In this document: in pieces, positions 1 to 8,966 of the stretch
How positions within the stretch are numbered: position 1 is the stretch's first letter
Layout: each line of letters opens with the position of its first letter
Source of the DNA: Candidatus Gastranaerophilales bacterium
Lineage (GTDB): Bacteria > Cyanobacteriota > Vampirovibrionia > Gastranaerophilales > Gastranaerophilaceae
DNA length: 50,063 nucleotides
Direction of reading: 5' to 3'
Assembly: GCA_947584965.1 (NCBI GenBank)
Contig: CANPWQ010000009.1
Span: forward strand, 1 to 50,063
The notes under the pieces: model-generated
The model's database searches: none
Told to the model about the DNA's origin: nothing
The model's input: the letters and a program-made list of their open reading frames with translations, nothing else
Program-made: the position numbers and the translations under genes

Positions 1-1706
1 TAGCTTCCGTCATAAAGTTCAACTTTAACGTCTATCATCGGATAACCTGCTAAGATACCGCCCTCAAGAGCTTCTTCCATACCTTTTCTTGCAGGTTCAA
101 TGTATTCTTTCGGTATAGCACCGCCGACGATTTTGTTTTCAAATACAAAGCCCTCATTTTCACCTGCGGGTGCAATTCTGATTTTAACGTGTCCGTATTG
201 ACCTTTACCACCTGACTGACGAATGAATTTAGAATCTTGATCAGCTGTTCCTAAGATTGTTTCACGGTATGCAACCTGCGGTTTACCAACATTAGCGTCA
301 ACTTTAAATTCTCTTAACAAACGGTCAACAATAATATCTAAGTGAAGTTCGCCCATACCTGAAATAATGGTTTGACCTGTTTCAGTATCGGATTTAACTC
401 TGAATGACGGGTCTTCTTCTGCAAGTTTTTGAAGCGCGATACCCATTTTATCCTGGTCTGCTTTTGTTTTAGGTTCAATAGCAACCGAGATAACAGGATC
501 GGGGAATTCCATTTTTTCTAAGATAATCGGTGCATTTTCGTCACAAAGAGTATCACCTGTTGTTGTATCTTTTAAACCGACTGCGGCGCAGATATCGCCT
601 GCATAAACTTCGGTTATTTCGTTTCTCTGGTCTGCGTACATTTGTACTAAACGAGATATACGTTCTTTGTTTCCGTTTGTTGCATTTAATACGTAAGAAC
701 CTGCGGTTAATTTACCTGAATATACTCTTAAAAATGTAAGACGACCGACATAAGGGTCTGTCATAATCTTAAATGCTAATGCTGAGAACGGTTCAGCTTC
801 TGATGAATGTCTTGCAACTTTTGTTCCGTCCTCAAGTTCACCTTCAATAGCTTTTACATCAACAGGTGATGGCATATAATCCATAACGGCGTCAAGAAGT
901 AATTGAACACCTTTATTTTTAAATGCCGTACCGCAAGTAACGGGAACAATTTTGTTTTCGCAAACAGCTTTTCTTAAGACTTTTTTAAGTTCTTCAACAG
1001 TCGGTTCTTCGCCTTCCATGAACTTCATCATTAAATCGTCATCAAATTCGGAAATAGCTTCAACTAATGCTGCATGGTATTCTTGAGCTTTATCCAGCAT
1101 ATCGGCAGGAATTGGTTCTTCTTTAATATCCGTACCTAAATCATTAGTATAGATTTCAGCTTTCATGTTCATAAGGTCGATTAAACCTGTGAATTTATCT
1201 TCTGCACCGATAGGAAGTTGAATGGGTACTGCGTTTGCGTTTAATCTGTTTTTAATTTGGTCAACAACACGGTAGAAGTTAGCACCTGTTCTGTCCATTT
1301 TGTTAACGAATACCATTCTCGGTACTTCATATCTGTTAGCTTGTCTCCAAACTGTTTCTGATTGTGATTGAACACCGCCTACTGCGCAGAATACAGCAAC
1401 AACACCGTCTAATACACGGAGTGAACGTTCAACTTCAATAGTGAAGTCAACGTGTCCGGGGGTGTCAATGATGTTAAACTGGTGATTTTTCCACATTGCA
1501 GTAACTGCTGCGGATTGAATTGTAATTCCTCTTTCTCTTTCTTGATCCATAAAGTCGGTTACGGCAGCACCATCGTGTACTTCACCGATTTTATGTGTTT
1601 TACCTGTGTAGAATAAGATACGTTCCGTGGTAGTTGTTTTACCTGCGTCGATGTGGGCAGCAATACCGAAGTTTCTTACTCTCTCTAACGGGACTTGTCT
1701 TGCCAT
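1..1706 (-). CDS. fusA: Elongation factor G, partial (C-terminus beyond window)
   Basis: Translational GTPase that moves tRNAs and mRNA through the ribosome and helps recycle ribosomes. I translated it by hand because the frame runs off the left edge; about 568 of the usual ~690 residues are present. The start ATG at 1706-1704 gives [15 protein letters not shown], then the P-loop [14 protein letters not shown], switch [14 protein letters not shown] and the guanine-specificity motif NKMD. Near the edge, [11 protein letters not shown] is the conserved domain IV motif, and the visible end ([13 protein letters not shown]) is also canonical, so this looks like a housekeeping EF-G and not a resistance paralogue. 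A purine-rich AAAGGAAAAAG lies before the ATG. The upstream neighbour is divergent, so the usual rpsL-rpsG-fusA order is broken here. Confidence 0.96.
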   Translation of the reverse strand, partial: MARQVPLERVRNFGIAAHIDAGKTTTTERILFYTGKTHKIGEVHDGAAVTDFMDQERERGITIQSAAVTAMWKNHQFNIIDTPGHVDFTIEVERSLRVLDGVVAVFCAVGGVQSQSETVWRQANRYEVPRMVFVNKMDRTGANFYRVVDQIKNRLNANAVPIQLPIGAEDKFTGLIDLMNMKAEIYTNDLGTDIKEEPIPADMLDKAQEYHAALVEAISEFDDDLMMKFMEGEEPTVEELKKVLRKAVCENKIVPVTCGTAFKNKGVQLLLDAVMDYMPSPVDVKAIEGELEDGTKVARHSSEAEPFSALAFKIMTDPYVGRLTFLRVYSGKLTAGSYVLNATNGNKERISRLVQMYADQRNEITEVYAGDICAAVGLKDTTTGDTLCDENAPIILEKMEFPDPVISVAIEPKTKADQDKMGIALQKLAEEDPSFRVKSDTETGQTIISGMGELHLDIIVDRLLREFKVDANVGKPQVAYRETILGTADQDSKFIRQSGGKGQYGHVKIRIAPAGENEGFVFENKIVGGAIPKEYIEPARKGMEEALEGGILAGYPMIDVKVELYDGS

Positions 1707-1909
1707 TTTTCTTTTTCCTTTATTATCTCTACTGTTTAAAATTCTTCTTAGCTTTCGCTAATTATTATCTTTACATAAAAATAAAATTTTTTAAAGATAA
1801 CACTCAATTTTAATATATTTGTGAAGAAAAATTAAAATTTTTTAAAAAACTCTAAAGTTTTTTTAAATTCTGCCGATTAATAACGCATAGGTTAAAAAGG
1901 AGAGTTTTT

Positions 1910-2122
1910 ATGTTCGTTTTAGGGAATTTAAAAAAGTACAAAGGCTTTATCGGTACAACAAAAGAATCAATTGATGCAATACAAAGATTTATCGAAAAAA
2001 ATAATAATGAAGTAAATGCGGTTGTTGAAGAAGAACCTGCTGCTTCCGTTAACAGAATTTTAAAAAGCGTTGAGTGCGAAGAAACAAATTCCGAAATTCA
2101 AAAAATTATCGATAAACTGTAG
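1910..2122 (+). CDS. Small acidic protein of unknown function (70 aa)
   Basis: I do not recognise this protein. It is 70 residues, acidic and probably soluble and helical, with a central glutamate cluster (EEEP) and a C-terminal helix-like stretch. There is no signal peptide, membrane segment or metal motif. A good ribosome binding site, AAGGAGAG (1898-1904), sits about 6 bases before the ATG, which argues for real translation. It is divergent from fusA across a roughly 200-base AT-rich gap and precedes asnS by 58 bases, so it may share a transcript with asnS. Function cannot be inferred. Confidence 0.6.
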   Translation: MFVLGNLKKYKGFIGTTKESIDAIQRFIEKNNNEVNAVVEEEPAASVNRILKSVECEETNSEIQKIIDKL

Positions 2123-2180
2123 TTATCCGAAAAAAATTGTGTTATTATTAACCCGCTAGGTATTTTTTAGAGGGGTTAAT

Positions 2181-3464
2181 ATGAAAAAAATTTGGATTTG
2201 TGATATTAAGGACTATGAAGGTAAAGAAATAACACTTCAAGGCTGGCTTTATAATAAGCGTTCAAGCGGAAAACTTCATTTTTTACAGCTTCGTGACGGA
2301 ACGGCTGAAATACAAGCTGTTGTTTTTAAAGGGAATGTGTCTGATGAAGTTTTTGATTTAGCAGATAAAATTCCGCAGGAAAGTTCTGTTGAAATAACGG
2401 GAACAGTTAAGAAGCATGAACGCTCTAAAATAGGATATGAACTTGATGCGACTGATGTAAAAGTTATGTCTGTTGCAAATGACTACCCTATAACTCCTAA
2501 AGAGCATGGAACTCATTTTTTAATGGAACACCGCCACTTATGGCTGCGTTCTTTAAAACAAAAAGCAATTTTAAATATTCGGCACAGAATTATAAAATCC
2601 GTGCGTGACTTTTTTGATTCACACGGGTTTACCCTTGTAGATGCCCCTATATTTACCCCTAATGCCTGTGAGGGAACTACAAACCTTTTTGAAACGGATT
2701 ATTTTGATACAAAGGCATATTTAACTCAATCTGGGCAGTTATATATGGAAGCTGCCGCAATGGCAGTAGGTAAAGCATATTGCTTCGGTCCTACTTTTAG
2801 AGCTGAAAAATCAAAAACTCGCCGTCACTTGACGGAATTTTGGATGGTAGAACCTGAAATTGCTTTTGCTGATATTTATGATGATATGGATATAGCTGAA
2901 GAGTTTGTTGAATACATTGTTCAGCAGGTTGTTGAACACAATAGAGCAGATTTAGAAACTCTTGAACGTGATATTTCCAAGCTCGAAAATATTAAACGTC
3001 CGTTCCCCAGAATTTCTTATGATGAAGCAATAGAAATATTACATAAGAAAGGAAATGAAACTCCTTGGGGTGAAGATTTCGGCGGTGACGAGGAAACATT
3101 AATCTCGGAAGAATTTGACAAACCCGTTATGATTCACCACTACCCGATGGCTGTTAAGGCGTTTTATATGAAACAAGACGGAAATAAAGCTGCCTGTGTT
3201 GATGTTATTGCGCCTGAGGGCTACGGAGAAATGATTGGCGGAGGTCAAAGAGAAGAAGACCTTGATAAATTGTTAGCTAAAATTAAAGAACAGGGACTCC
3301 CCGAAGAAGTATTTGACTGGTATTTGGATTTAAGAAAATACGGTTCCGTTCCGCATGCAGGTTTCGGACTTGGCATAGAAAGAACTGTTGCATGGATTTG
3401 CGGTTTGCCTCATGTCCGTGAAACTATACCGTTTCCGAGATTAATGGATAGAATCAGACCTTAA
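2181..3464 (+). CDS. asnS: Asparaginyl-tRNA synthetase
   Basis: Class IIb aminoacyl-tRNA synthetase that charges tRNA-Asn with asparagine in the cytoplasm. The 427-residue length fits the bacterial family (about 430-465). An N-terminal OB-fold anticodon-binding domain (about residues 1-105, with [20 protein letters not shown]) is followed by the catalytic domain. Motif 2 is visible as [20 protein letters not shown] and motif 3 as [15 protein letters not shown], ending in the AsnS-typical VRETIPFPR. An archaeal-type AspRS is the nearest alternative, but the C-terminal motif favours AsnS. Its presence suggests direct charging of tRNA-Asn. The RBS is modest (AGAGGGG). A GC-rich inverted repeat follows the gene. 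Confidence 0.95.
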   Translation: MKKIWICDIKDYEGKEITLQGWLYNKRSSGKLHFLQLRDGTAEIQAVVFKGNVSDEVFDLADKIPQESSVEITGTVKKHERSKIGYELDATDVKVMSVANDYPITPKEHGTHFLMEHRHLWLRSLKQKAILNIRHRIIKSVRDFFDSHGFTLVDAPIFTPNACEGTTNLFETDYFDTKAYLTQSGQLYMEAAAMAVGKAYCFGPTFRAEKSKTRRHLTEFWMVEPEIAFADIYDDMDIAEEFVEYIVQQVVEHNRADLETLERDISKLENIKRPFPRISYDEAIEILHKKGNETPWGEDFGGDEETLISEEFDKPVMIHHYPMAVKAFYMKQDGNKAACVDVIAPEGYGEMIGGGQREEDLDKLLAKIKEQGLPEEVFDWYLDLRKYGSVPHAGFGLGIERTVAWICGLPHVRETIPFPRLMDRIRP

Positions 3465-3491
3465 TTATCTTTTAAAGTATTTGATAAAAAT

Positions 3492-3535
3492 ATCACTGCG
3501 GGAGTGAGGAGGTTTATTTTTCTTCCCGCAGTGAT
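3492..3535. terminator. 12-bp perfect hairpin downstream of asnS, without a U-tract
   Basis: The arms 3492-3503 (ATCACTGCGGGA) and 3524-3535 (TCCCGCAGTGAT) are perfectly complementary with a 20-base loop. It lies 28 bases after the asnS stop, where a transcription terminator is expected, but no T-run follows on either strand. It could be a Rho-assisted 3' end or an RNA stability element. The rest of the 237-base gap to ruvC (3536-3701) holds only AT-rich sequence in which I see no gene. Confidence 0.45.
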
Positions 3536-3689
3536 TTGCTTTCCTTGTATTCCGTACATTGTTTGGGTTACTTTGTTTATTATCATATTTTCGCCTTGTA
3601 AATTTAATAAACTTATGAAGGTTCAAAAGTGCTTAATGCGATAATAAAATTAACAAATCTTAAAAATTAGTTTTTATATTTATTTAATT

Positions 3690-3695
3690 TATAAT
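3690..3695 (+). promoter_or_regulatory. -10 hexamer immediately upstream of ruvC
   Basis: A consensus TATAAT ends six bases before the ruvC ATG, so the expected transcription start coincides with the A of the start codon. No Shine-Dalgarno sequence is present, so translation from a leaderless mRNA is plausible. The -35 region (TTAGTT at 17-base spacing) is poor, which lowers confidence. Confidence 0.4.
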
Positions 3696-3701
3696 TAAAT
3701 T

Positions 3702-4190
3702 ATGAGAATTTTAGGTATAGACCCCGGACTCGCGATTGTGGGATATTCAATTGTTGATTCGGATAGTGATAGTAATACTCTTATAACATCGGGTTCAATA
3801 CAAACAGATAAAAATAAAACAGATTCCGCAAGGCTTTTTGAAATAGAAAATGACCTTAAATTTATTATAAATAAATATAATCCTGATTCTGCAAGTATTG
3901 AAAAACTGTTTTTCTTTAAAAATCAAAAAACGGTTATTCCCGTAGCAGAGGCTCGAGGGGTTATACTCTCAGTTCTTGAATCAAAAAATATTCCGATTGC
4001 GGAGTTTACCCCGATAGAGGTAAAACAAATAATAACAGGTTACGGCAGAGCTTCTAAAGAAGAAGTTGCTAAAATTGTTGAAAAATCAATAGTTTATAAA
4101 AATCTGCCTAAACTTGATGATACGTTAGACTCAATTGCAATAGCTTTGTGCTATGCAAGAAATAATATAATGACCGGAGGTGTAAAATGA
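3702..4190 (+). CDS. ruvC: Holliday junction endonuclease RuvC
   Basis: Endonuclease that resolves Holliday junctions with RuvAB during recombination and repair. At 162 residues it has the usual size. It starts with the diagnostic MRILGIDPGLAIVGYSIVD, supplying catalytic Asp7. Glu67 (SIEKLFF) and the Asp pair in LDDTLDSIAIALCYA (Asp140, Asp143) complete the metal-binding set. There is no Shine-Dalgarno sequence before the ATG; a TATAAT ends six bases upstream. It overlaps the next membrane-protein gene by four bases (ATGA) and is probably cotranscribed with it and mtnA. ruvA and ruvB are not nearby. Confidence 0.94.
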   Translation: MRILGIDPGLAIVGYSIVDSDSDSNTLITSGSIQTDKNKTDSARLFEIENDLKFIINKYNPDSASIEKLFFFKNQKTVIPVAEARGVILSVLESKNIPIAEFTPIEVKQIITGYGRASKEEVAKIVEKSIVYKNLPKLDDTLDSIAIALCYARNNIMTGGVK

Positions 4191-4630
4191 TTGATAAATT
4201 ACTTCTTAAAACGGTAGTTATTTTTTCATTTGTAACCGGCGCAATATTAGGAATTATTCCTTTAATTCCCGCTTTTATATGGCTTGCATTCTTATTGTTA
4301 ATGTTATTTACTGCACCTTTTATATTGATTTATTTGAAACGCTTGGATTTTATAAAAGAATATAATATGGAGCAAACTTTAATTATAGGCGGAGTTTCGG
4401 GATTTTCTGCCTGCATTGGTTTTGCTGTTATTTATTTACCTATTGCATTTATTTTGCAATTAATATTTAAAATACAATCGTTTATTTGGATAAAAGTATT
4501 ATTTACAAATATCGGATTTTTAATTCCCATGGTTATTTTAACCGCATTAACATGTGCATTAATAAATGCTTTTAGTGCATTTTTAACGTCGTATTTTTTA
4601 TTTTTCAATCAAGGTAAAGGAAACAAATAA
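4187..4630 (+). CDS. Polytopic inner-membrane protein of unknown function (147 aa)
   Basis: I do not recognise a named family. The 147 residues hold about four predicted transmembrane helices (roughly 9-26, 30-52, 66-92 and 105-140) separated by short charged loops such as YLKRLDFIKEYNME. The start overlaps the ruvC stop (ATGA), and the stop overlaps the mtnA ATG (TAATG), so it is translationally coupled within a ruvC-orf-mtnA operon. No catalytic motif is visible. A small transport or membrane-organising role is possible but unsupported. Confidence 0.7.
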   Translation: MIDKLLLKTVVIFSFVTGAILGIIPLIPAFIWLAFLLLMLFTAPFILIYLKRLDFIKEYNMEQTLIIGGVSGFSACIGFAVIYLPIAFILQLIFKIQSFIWIKVLFTNIGFLIPMVILTALTCALINAFSAFLTSYFLFFNQGKGNK

Positions 4631-5688
4631 TGTCATTTAATTCAAAAATAAAAACAATAGAATGGGTAGACAATAAATCAAGAATGATAGATCAGAGAAT
4701 ACTGCCAAAAGAATTTAAACTTGTTGATATTGATACTATAGAGAGAATGTATACTGCTATAAAAGATATGATAGTAAGAGGAGCGCCGGCAATAGGAATA
4801 GCAGGGGCGCATGGCATAACGCTCGGGGCAATTGAACTTTCCAAAACCGAAACAAATAAGGAAAGTTTTTTAAAAAAACTGGAGCAAAAAGCACAATATT
4901 TAAAGTCTTCGCGTCCTACCGCCGTTAATTTAATGTGGGCGGTTGATAAACAAATTAAACTGGCAAATGAAACTCAAGGTAATATTGAAGATATAGTAAA
5001 TGCGCTTATTCAAAACGGAATAAAACTTGAAAATGAAGATATAGAAATAAATAAAAAAATGGGAGATTACGGCGCTGAGGTCGTTCCAAAAGGTGCGGTA
5101 ATTCTTACTCATTGTAATGCGGGAGCGCTTGCAACTGTCGGTTACGGTACGGCTCTTGGTGTTATAAGAAGTGCTTTTGCTAAAGACCCGACTATAAAAG
5201 TCTTTGCGGATGAAACACGTCCGCGCCAGCAAGGGGCAAGGCTTACAACTTGGGAGCTTGCTCAGGACGGCATTCCTATTACTCTTATTACGGATGGTAT
5301 GTGCTCTTATTTTATGTCAAAAGGTATGATAAATATGGTTGTAGTCGGTGCTGACAGAATTGCGGCAAACGGTGATACCGCCAATAAAATCGGAACATAT
5401 ACGGTTGCAATCAGTGCTAAATATCATAATGTGCCGTTTTATATAGCAGCACCGTTATCTACTATTGATATATCAATAAAGTCGGGTAAAGAAATTCCCA
5501 TTGAAGAAAGAAATCATGAGGAAGTTACTCATATAAACGGTGATTGGATTTGTGCTAAGGAAGTAAATATTATTAATCCGGGGTTTGATGTTACTCCTAA
5601 TGAGCTTATAACAGGTATAATAACAGAAAAAGGCATTTTAAGACCGCCTTATACCGACTCAATAAAAAATGCTTTTATAAAAGATTAA
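4630..5688 (+). CDS. mtnA: S-methyl-5-thioribose-1-phosphate isomerase
   Basis: Converts 5-methylthioribose-1-phosphate to methylthioribulose-1-phosphate in methionine salvage. The 352 residues match the family length. Visible motifs are RGAPAIGIAGAHG (about 50-62), NLMWAVD, THCNAGALATVGYGTALG with Cys162, FADETRPRQQGARLTTWEL, and VVGADRIAANGDTANKIGT with Asp242. Cys162 and Asp242 correspond to the catalytic Cys160/Asp240 pair of the Bacillus subtilis enzyme. The alternative, an eIF-2B-like paralogue, is unlikely because both catalytic residues are kept. No other salvage gene is adjacent, so the rest of the pathway must lie elsewhere or be incomplete. The start overlaps the preceding stop by one base. 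Confidence 0.93.
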   Translation: MSFNSKIKTIEWVDNKSRMIDQRILPKEFKLVDIDTIERMYTAIKDMIVRGAPAIGIAGAHGITLGAIELSKTETNKESFLKKLEQKAQYLKSSRPTAVNLMWAVDKQIKLANETQGNIEDIVNALIQNGIKLENEDIEINKKMGDYGAEVVPKGAVILTHCNAGALATVGYGTALGVIRSAFAKDPTIKVFADETRPRQQGARLTTWELAQDGIPITLITDGMCSYFMSKGMINMVVVGADRIAANGDTANKIGTYTVAISAKYHNVPFYIAAPLSTIDISIKSGKEIPIEERNHEEVTHINGDWICAKEVNIINPGFDVTPNELITGIITEKGILRPPYTDSIKNAFIKD

Positions 5689-5700
5689 ACACTTTGATAT

Positions 5701-5729
5701 TTGAAAATCAAATTTAAAAATGATATAAT
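5701..5729 (+). promoter_or_regulatory. Promoter of the first Skp/OmpH-like gene
   Basis: TTGAAA (5701-5706), a 17-base spacer and TATAAT (5724-5729), with an extended -10 TGA immediately before the hexamer. A strong AAAGGAGA ribosome site follows, then the ATG at 5753. This is a near-consensus housekeeping sigma promoter. Confidence 0.8.
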
Positions 5730-5752
5730 CAGCTTAAAAAAAGGAGACAGAC

Positions 5753-6220
5753 ATGAAAAATAATTTTAAAACACTTGCAATAGCGTTAATAGCATTCGGT
5801 ATCGGTTTAACCGCAGGAAATTATGCCATTTCTGATGTACCGACCAACTTTAAAGTTGCTGTTGTAGATGTATCAAAAGTAGTTGCTTCATCAGCTCAAG
5901 TTAAAGCATTAAAAAATGAACAAAGAGCTAAATCACAAGAGCTTGCTAAGTTTATTGAAACTGCAAAAGCTAACTTGGATAAAGAAAAAGATGCAGCTAA
6001 GAAAAAAGCATTGGAAGCTAAATATAATAAAGAATTTAATGCTAAAAGAGAAGCTATTGCTAAAAATTATGAAACAAAATTACTTGCTATTGATAAAAGT
6101 ATATCTACATTAATAGATACCAATGCAAAGAGCAACGGTTATAATCTTGTTCTTGCAAAAGGTGCTGTTTTATCAGGCGGTACGGATATTACCGATCAAA
6201 TTGCAAAAGTAGTTAAATAG
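5753..6220 (+). CDS. OmpH/Skp-family periplasmic chaperone (copy 1)
   Basis: Skp-like proteins hold unfolded outer-membrane proteins in the periplasm. The 155-residue protein begins with a signal peptide (MKNNFKTLAIALIAFGIGLTAG), then FKVAVVDVSKVVASSAQVKAL, the typical start of the OmpH core. Next comes a long lysine- and alanine-rich coiled coil (about residues 50-115) and a C-terminal return segment ending NLVLAKGAVLSGGTDITDQI, also typical of the family. It has its own promoter and an intrinsic terminator, so it is probably a single-gene transcript. A second paralogue lies at 8967-9419. Its presence supports an outer membrane. Confidence 0.85.
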   Translation: MKNNFKTLAIALIAFGIGLTAGNYAISDVPTNFKVAVVDVSKVVASSAQVKALKNEQRAKSQELAKFIETAKANLDKEKDAAKKKALEAKYNKEFNAKREAIAKNYETKLLAIDKSISTLIDTNAKSNGYNLVLAKGAVLSGGTDITDQIAKVVK

Positions 6221-6243
6221 TTTTATTTAATAAATAAAAAATG

Positions 6244-6280
6244 AATCATTGATAATATTATCAATGATTTATTTTTTTTA
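6244..6280 (+). terminator. Intrinsic terminator after the first Skp-like gene
   Basis: A perfect palindromic stem (AATCATTGAT ... ATCAATGATT, 6244-6269) with a short AATATT centre is followed by a run of nine T at 6272-6279. It lies 24 bases after the stop codon. Confidence 0.85.
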
Positions 6281-6301
6281 TAAAATTATCCAGAGGACAG
6301 C

Positions 6302-7852
6302 ATGAATAATATTAAAAATTCCAAATTATTATTATTAACTATATTTATAATTTCAATAGCAATAGTAATATTTTTTAAATATTTATCTCAAAACAGTTGT
6401 TTTTGGGGTGATGATTTTCTTTACCCCAGATATAGGATGTATGAGGGATATTTTGACAGTTTTAAATATACATTCGGGCATGGCAGCGGATATTTAGGTT
6501 TGTTCTTATGTAAGTTTTTTTCTTTCGGGTTGCCTGCTATATTACATATTCATCCTAATGATTTTCTATGTAACGGGGCAAGTATAATCCGCGGAGTATT
6601 GACTTGTTTGGTTTTATTGTCCATAACAAAATTGGCTGTTGATAAAAATAAATCAAAGTTATTATTTTTGTTGATATATTTATTTACTGCTTCTTACTTC
6701 TTTTTGAACGGGTTAAAAAGTAACGTAATATTAATTAATTATAATTATTACAGATATTTCTTTTCATTATTATTTTACTCTGTATTTTGGTTGTATATTT
6801 ATAAAAACATAATATCTGATGAGAAATTTGTTATTAATAAAAAAGAAATAATAACTCTGTTATTAATGGGATTTTGCGGATATGTACTGGGAACATCAAT
6901 AGAAATAAATTTTTTCATATCATTAATGTTAGCAGGATTAATAATAATATATAATTTATTTTTTCGCAGATGTAAATATAAATTAAATACATGTTTTTAT
7001 CTGCCCGTAGGAGTTTTATGTTGTGCAATAAGTTTATTTACTGAATCCTTTGGTTTTAAAGAAGTTGCTTCTGACAGAGGATTGTCTGATATAAATGTTA
7101 CTTATGATATTTTAAAAGAGTTTTCACAAGTTTATTATAGGATATGTTTTAAAGAAGAAGTAATATATTGGATTATATTTATATGTATTGCCGTGTCTGC
7201 TTTTATAATTGCAAAAAAAAATAACAAAATAAAACTCGTAATTTTTCCGATGTTAATGCAATTATCAATATTAACAGTAATGTATTCATTGATATTATGC
7301 GGAAGAACTTATGATTTAAACGGAAGAATGATATTATTCTTGTATCACAGCAATATAATATTTTTATATAAAATGTTGATATTAATACCTTTATATATGT
7401 TATTTGATTATGTAATCTCTAGCGCTCAAATAAAAAAAATAGAAATAATAATATTGTTTTTATTATTGGTAGGAAGTGTGATAAATATTTTAGAGTGTAA
7501 AAAATTAAGTATGGAATTTAAAAGCAGATTAAGTGAGCATAAAAAACATCAGTATATGTATGAAAAAATAATGAGATTTTATAATTTAAAAGGTGAAAAA
7601 GCTAAGGTACCGCAAGAATTTTTAAAAGAATTTGATGAATTAAATCGTTCTGAAACACATAAATCAACGCAAATAAATTCAATGAATTTAATATATAAAG
7701 ATAACTTAGCATACATATACGGATATGAAATAGTTCCTGACGGTTTAGAATTATTTTATATAGACGGCGGAACATTTAGCGAAGAAGAATTAAGCGATAT
7801 AAAATTCTCGCTGTTATATGACAATGATTATGTGCTTAATAAAAAGAATTAA
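6302..7852 (+). CDS. Polytopic membrane protein, possibly DUF6056/GT-C-like
   Basis: A 516-residue integral membrane protein with roughly ten hydrophobic helices. The N-terminal helix is followed by a short periplasmic-type loop containing WGDDFLYPRYR. An acidic DD motif in the first loop is the hallmark of GT-C lipid-sugar transferases and of DUF6056 proteins, so a role in glycan assembly is possible but unproven. The C-terminal ~120 residues form a soluble charged tail. The gene is noticeably more AT-rich than its neighbours, as often seen in surface-polysaccharide genes. An AGAGGA site precedes the ATG. It converges on aroF with a shared TTAA stop. Confidence 0.6.
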   Translation: MNNIKNSKLLLLTIFIISIAIVIFFKYLSQNSCFWGDDFLYPRYRMYEGYFDSFKYTFGHGSGYLGLFLCKFFSFGLPAILHIHPNDFLCNGASIIRGVLTCLVLLSITKLAVDKNKSKLLFLLIYLFTASYFFLNGLKSNVILINYNYYRYFFSLLFYSVFWLYIYKNIISDEKFVINKKEIITLLLMGFCGYVLGTSIEINFFISLMLAGLIIIYNLFFRRCKYKLNTCFYLPVGVLCCAISLFTESFGFKEVASDRGLSDINVTYDILKEFSQVYYRICFKEEVIYWIIFICIAVSAFIIAKKNNKIKLVIFPMLMQLSILTVMYSLILCGRTYDLNGRMILFLYHSNIIFLYKMLILIPLYMLFDYVISSAQIKKIEIIILFLLLVGSVINILECKKLSMEFKSRLSEHKKHQYMYEKIMRFYNLKGEKAKVPQEFLKEFDELNRSETHKSTQINSMNLIYKDNLAYIYGYEIVPDGLELFYIDGGTFSEEELSDIKFSLLYDNDYVLNKKN

Positions 7853-8859
7853 AAATGTTTATTAATAACATTAGCAAGTGCTTTAAGTTCCGTAAAAAGC
7901 TGATTAAATTGTTCGGGGTAAAGTGATTGAGCCCCGTCGCATAGTGCAGTTTCAGGTGAATTATGAACTTCAATAATAAGCCCGTCCGCTCCTGCTGCCA
8001 CGGCAGCTTTGGACATAGGTGCAACCTTATCTCTTAATCCGGTAGAATGACTGGGGTCAACTATTATAGGAAGATGTGAAATTTTTTGAACAACGGGAAT
8101 GGCGGATAAATCAAGAGTATTTCTTGTCATGTGTTCAAAAGTTCTAATTCCGCGCTCGCAAAGAATAACCTGCCTGTTTCCGCCAGACATAATGTATTCG
8201 GCTGACATTAACAGTTCTTCAATGGTAGCACTTAATCCTCTTTTTAGAAGTATAGGTTTTCTGATTTCGCCGAGATTTTTAAGCAGATTAAAATTCTGCA
8301 TGTTTCTTGCGCCTACTTGAATAATATCAACATACTTTAAAAACAGCGGAATTTGATTAATTTCCATAACTTCAGAGGTAACAGCCATATTATATTTATC
8401 GGCAGCTTTTCTTAATATTTTTAAGCCCTCTTCACCAAGTCCTTGAAATGAATAAGGCGAAGTTCTCGGTTTAAAAGCACCACCTCTAAGTATTTTAACC
8501 CCGTAAGAAGCAAGTTTTTGAGCGCAAGCGTCAACCTGTTCAAAAGATTCAACACTGCATGGTCCTGCAATCATGCCGATATTTCCGCCGCCAAATTTAA
8601 CTCCGTTAACCTCCACGATTGTATCATCGGGTTTAAAAACTCTGCTGACCAATTTATAAGGAGATGAAATTCTGATAACTTCTTTAACTCCGTTTAAAAG
8701 CTCAATATCACGTTTATCAATAATTTTGCTTCCGACAGCTCCGATAACGGTATGCTCTTCACCTTTTGAAACGTGAGCGTCAAACCCTTTTTGCTTAATG
8801 AATTTAATAACATTTGAAATATTATCTTCCGAGCATCCGCTCTGCATTACAATTAACAT
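7849..8859 (-). CDS. aroF: 3-deoxy-7-phosphoheptulonate synthase (DAHP synthase, type I-beta)
   Basis: First enzyme of the shikimate pathway, condensing phosphoenolpyruvate and erythrose-4-phosphate. The 336 residues consist of an N-terminal ferredoxin-like regulatory domain (about 1-70, MLIVMQSGCSEDNISNVIKF) and the TIM-barrel catalytic domain. Motifs are IAGPCSVES, KILRGGAFKPRTSPYSFQG, LLKRGLSATIEELLMSAEYI and IVDPSHSTGLRDKV. The N-terminal domain is the type found in Thermotoga, where it mediates tyrosine feedback inhibition; that regulation is an inference here. The gene stands alone, divergent from the second Skp-like gene and convergent with the membrane protein, sharing the four bases TTAA. 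The RBS AGAGGGA is good. Confidence 0.94.
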   Translation of the reverse strand: MLIVMQSGCSEDNISNVIKFIKQKGFDAHVSKGEEHTVIGAVGSKIIDKRDIELLNGVKEVIRISSPYKLVSRVFKPDDTIVEVNGVKFGGGNIGMIAGPCSVESFEQVDACAQKLASYGVKILRGGAFKPRTSPYSFQGLGEEGLKILRKAADKYNMAVTSEVMEINQIPLFLKYVDIIQVGARNMQNFNLLKNLGEIRKPILLKRGLSATIEELLMSAEYIMSGGNRQVILCERGIRTFEHMTRNTLDLSAIPVVQKISHLPIIVDPSHSTGLRDKVAPMSKAAVAAGADGLIIEVHNSPETALCDGAQSLYPEQFNQLFTELKALANVINKHF

Positions 8860-8906
8860 ATACTTCCCTCTCTTTTTAAATTATATAACAGATATGTAAA
8901 TTTTGT

Positions 8907-8935
8907 TTGAAATACTCCGAAATTTAGTTTATATT
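8907..8935 (+). promoter_or_regulatory. Promoter of the second Skp/OmpH-like gene
   Basis: TTGAAA (8907-8912), a 17-base spacer, then TATATT (8930-8935), 31 bases before the ATG. A strong AGGAGGGA ribosome site precedes the start codon. Confidence 0.75.
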
Positions 8936-8966
8936 ATTTTTAAGGGAATAAAAACAGGAGGGAATA

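Noticed and set aside
530-739. A 69-codon plus-strand ORF inside fusA
   Set aside because: It is antisense to conserved EF-G coding sequence and its residues look like low-complexity shadow coding.
1748-1761. Small stem with GAAA loop in the fusA leader (TTAGC-GAAA-GCTAA)
   Set aside because: Only five base pairs in AT-rich DNA; too weak to call a regulatory element without conservation data.
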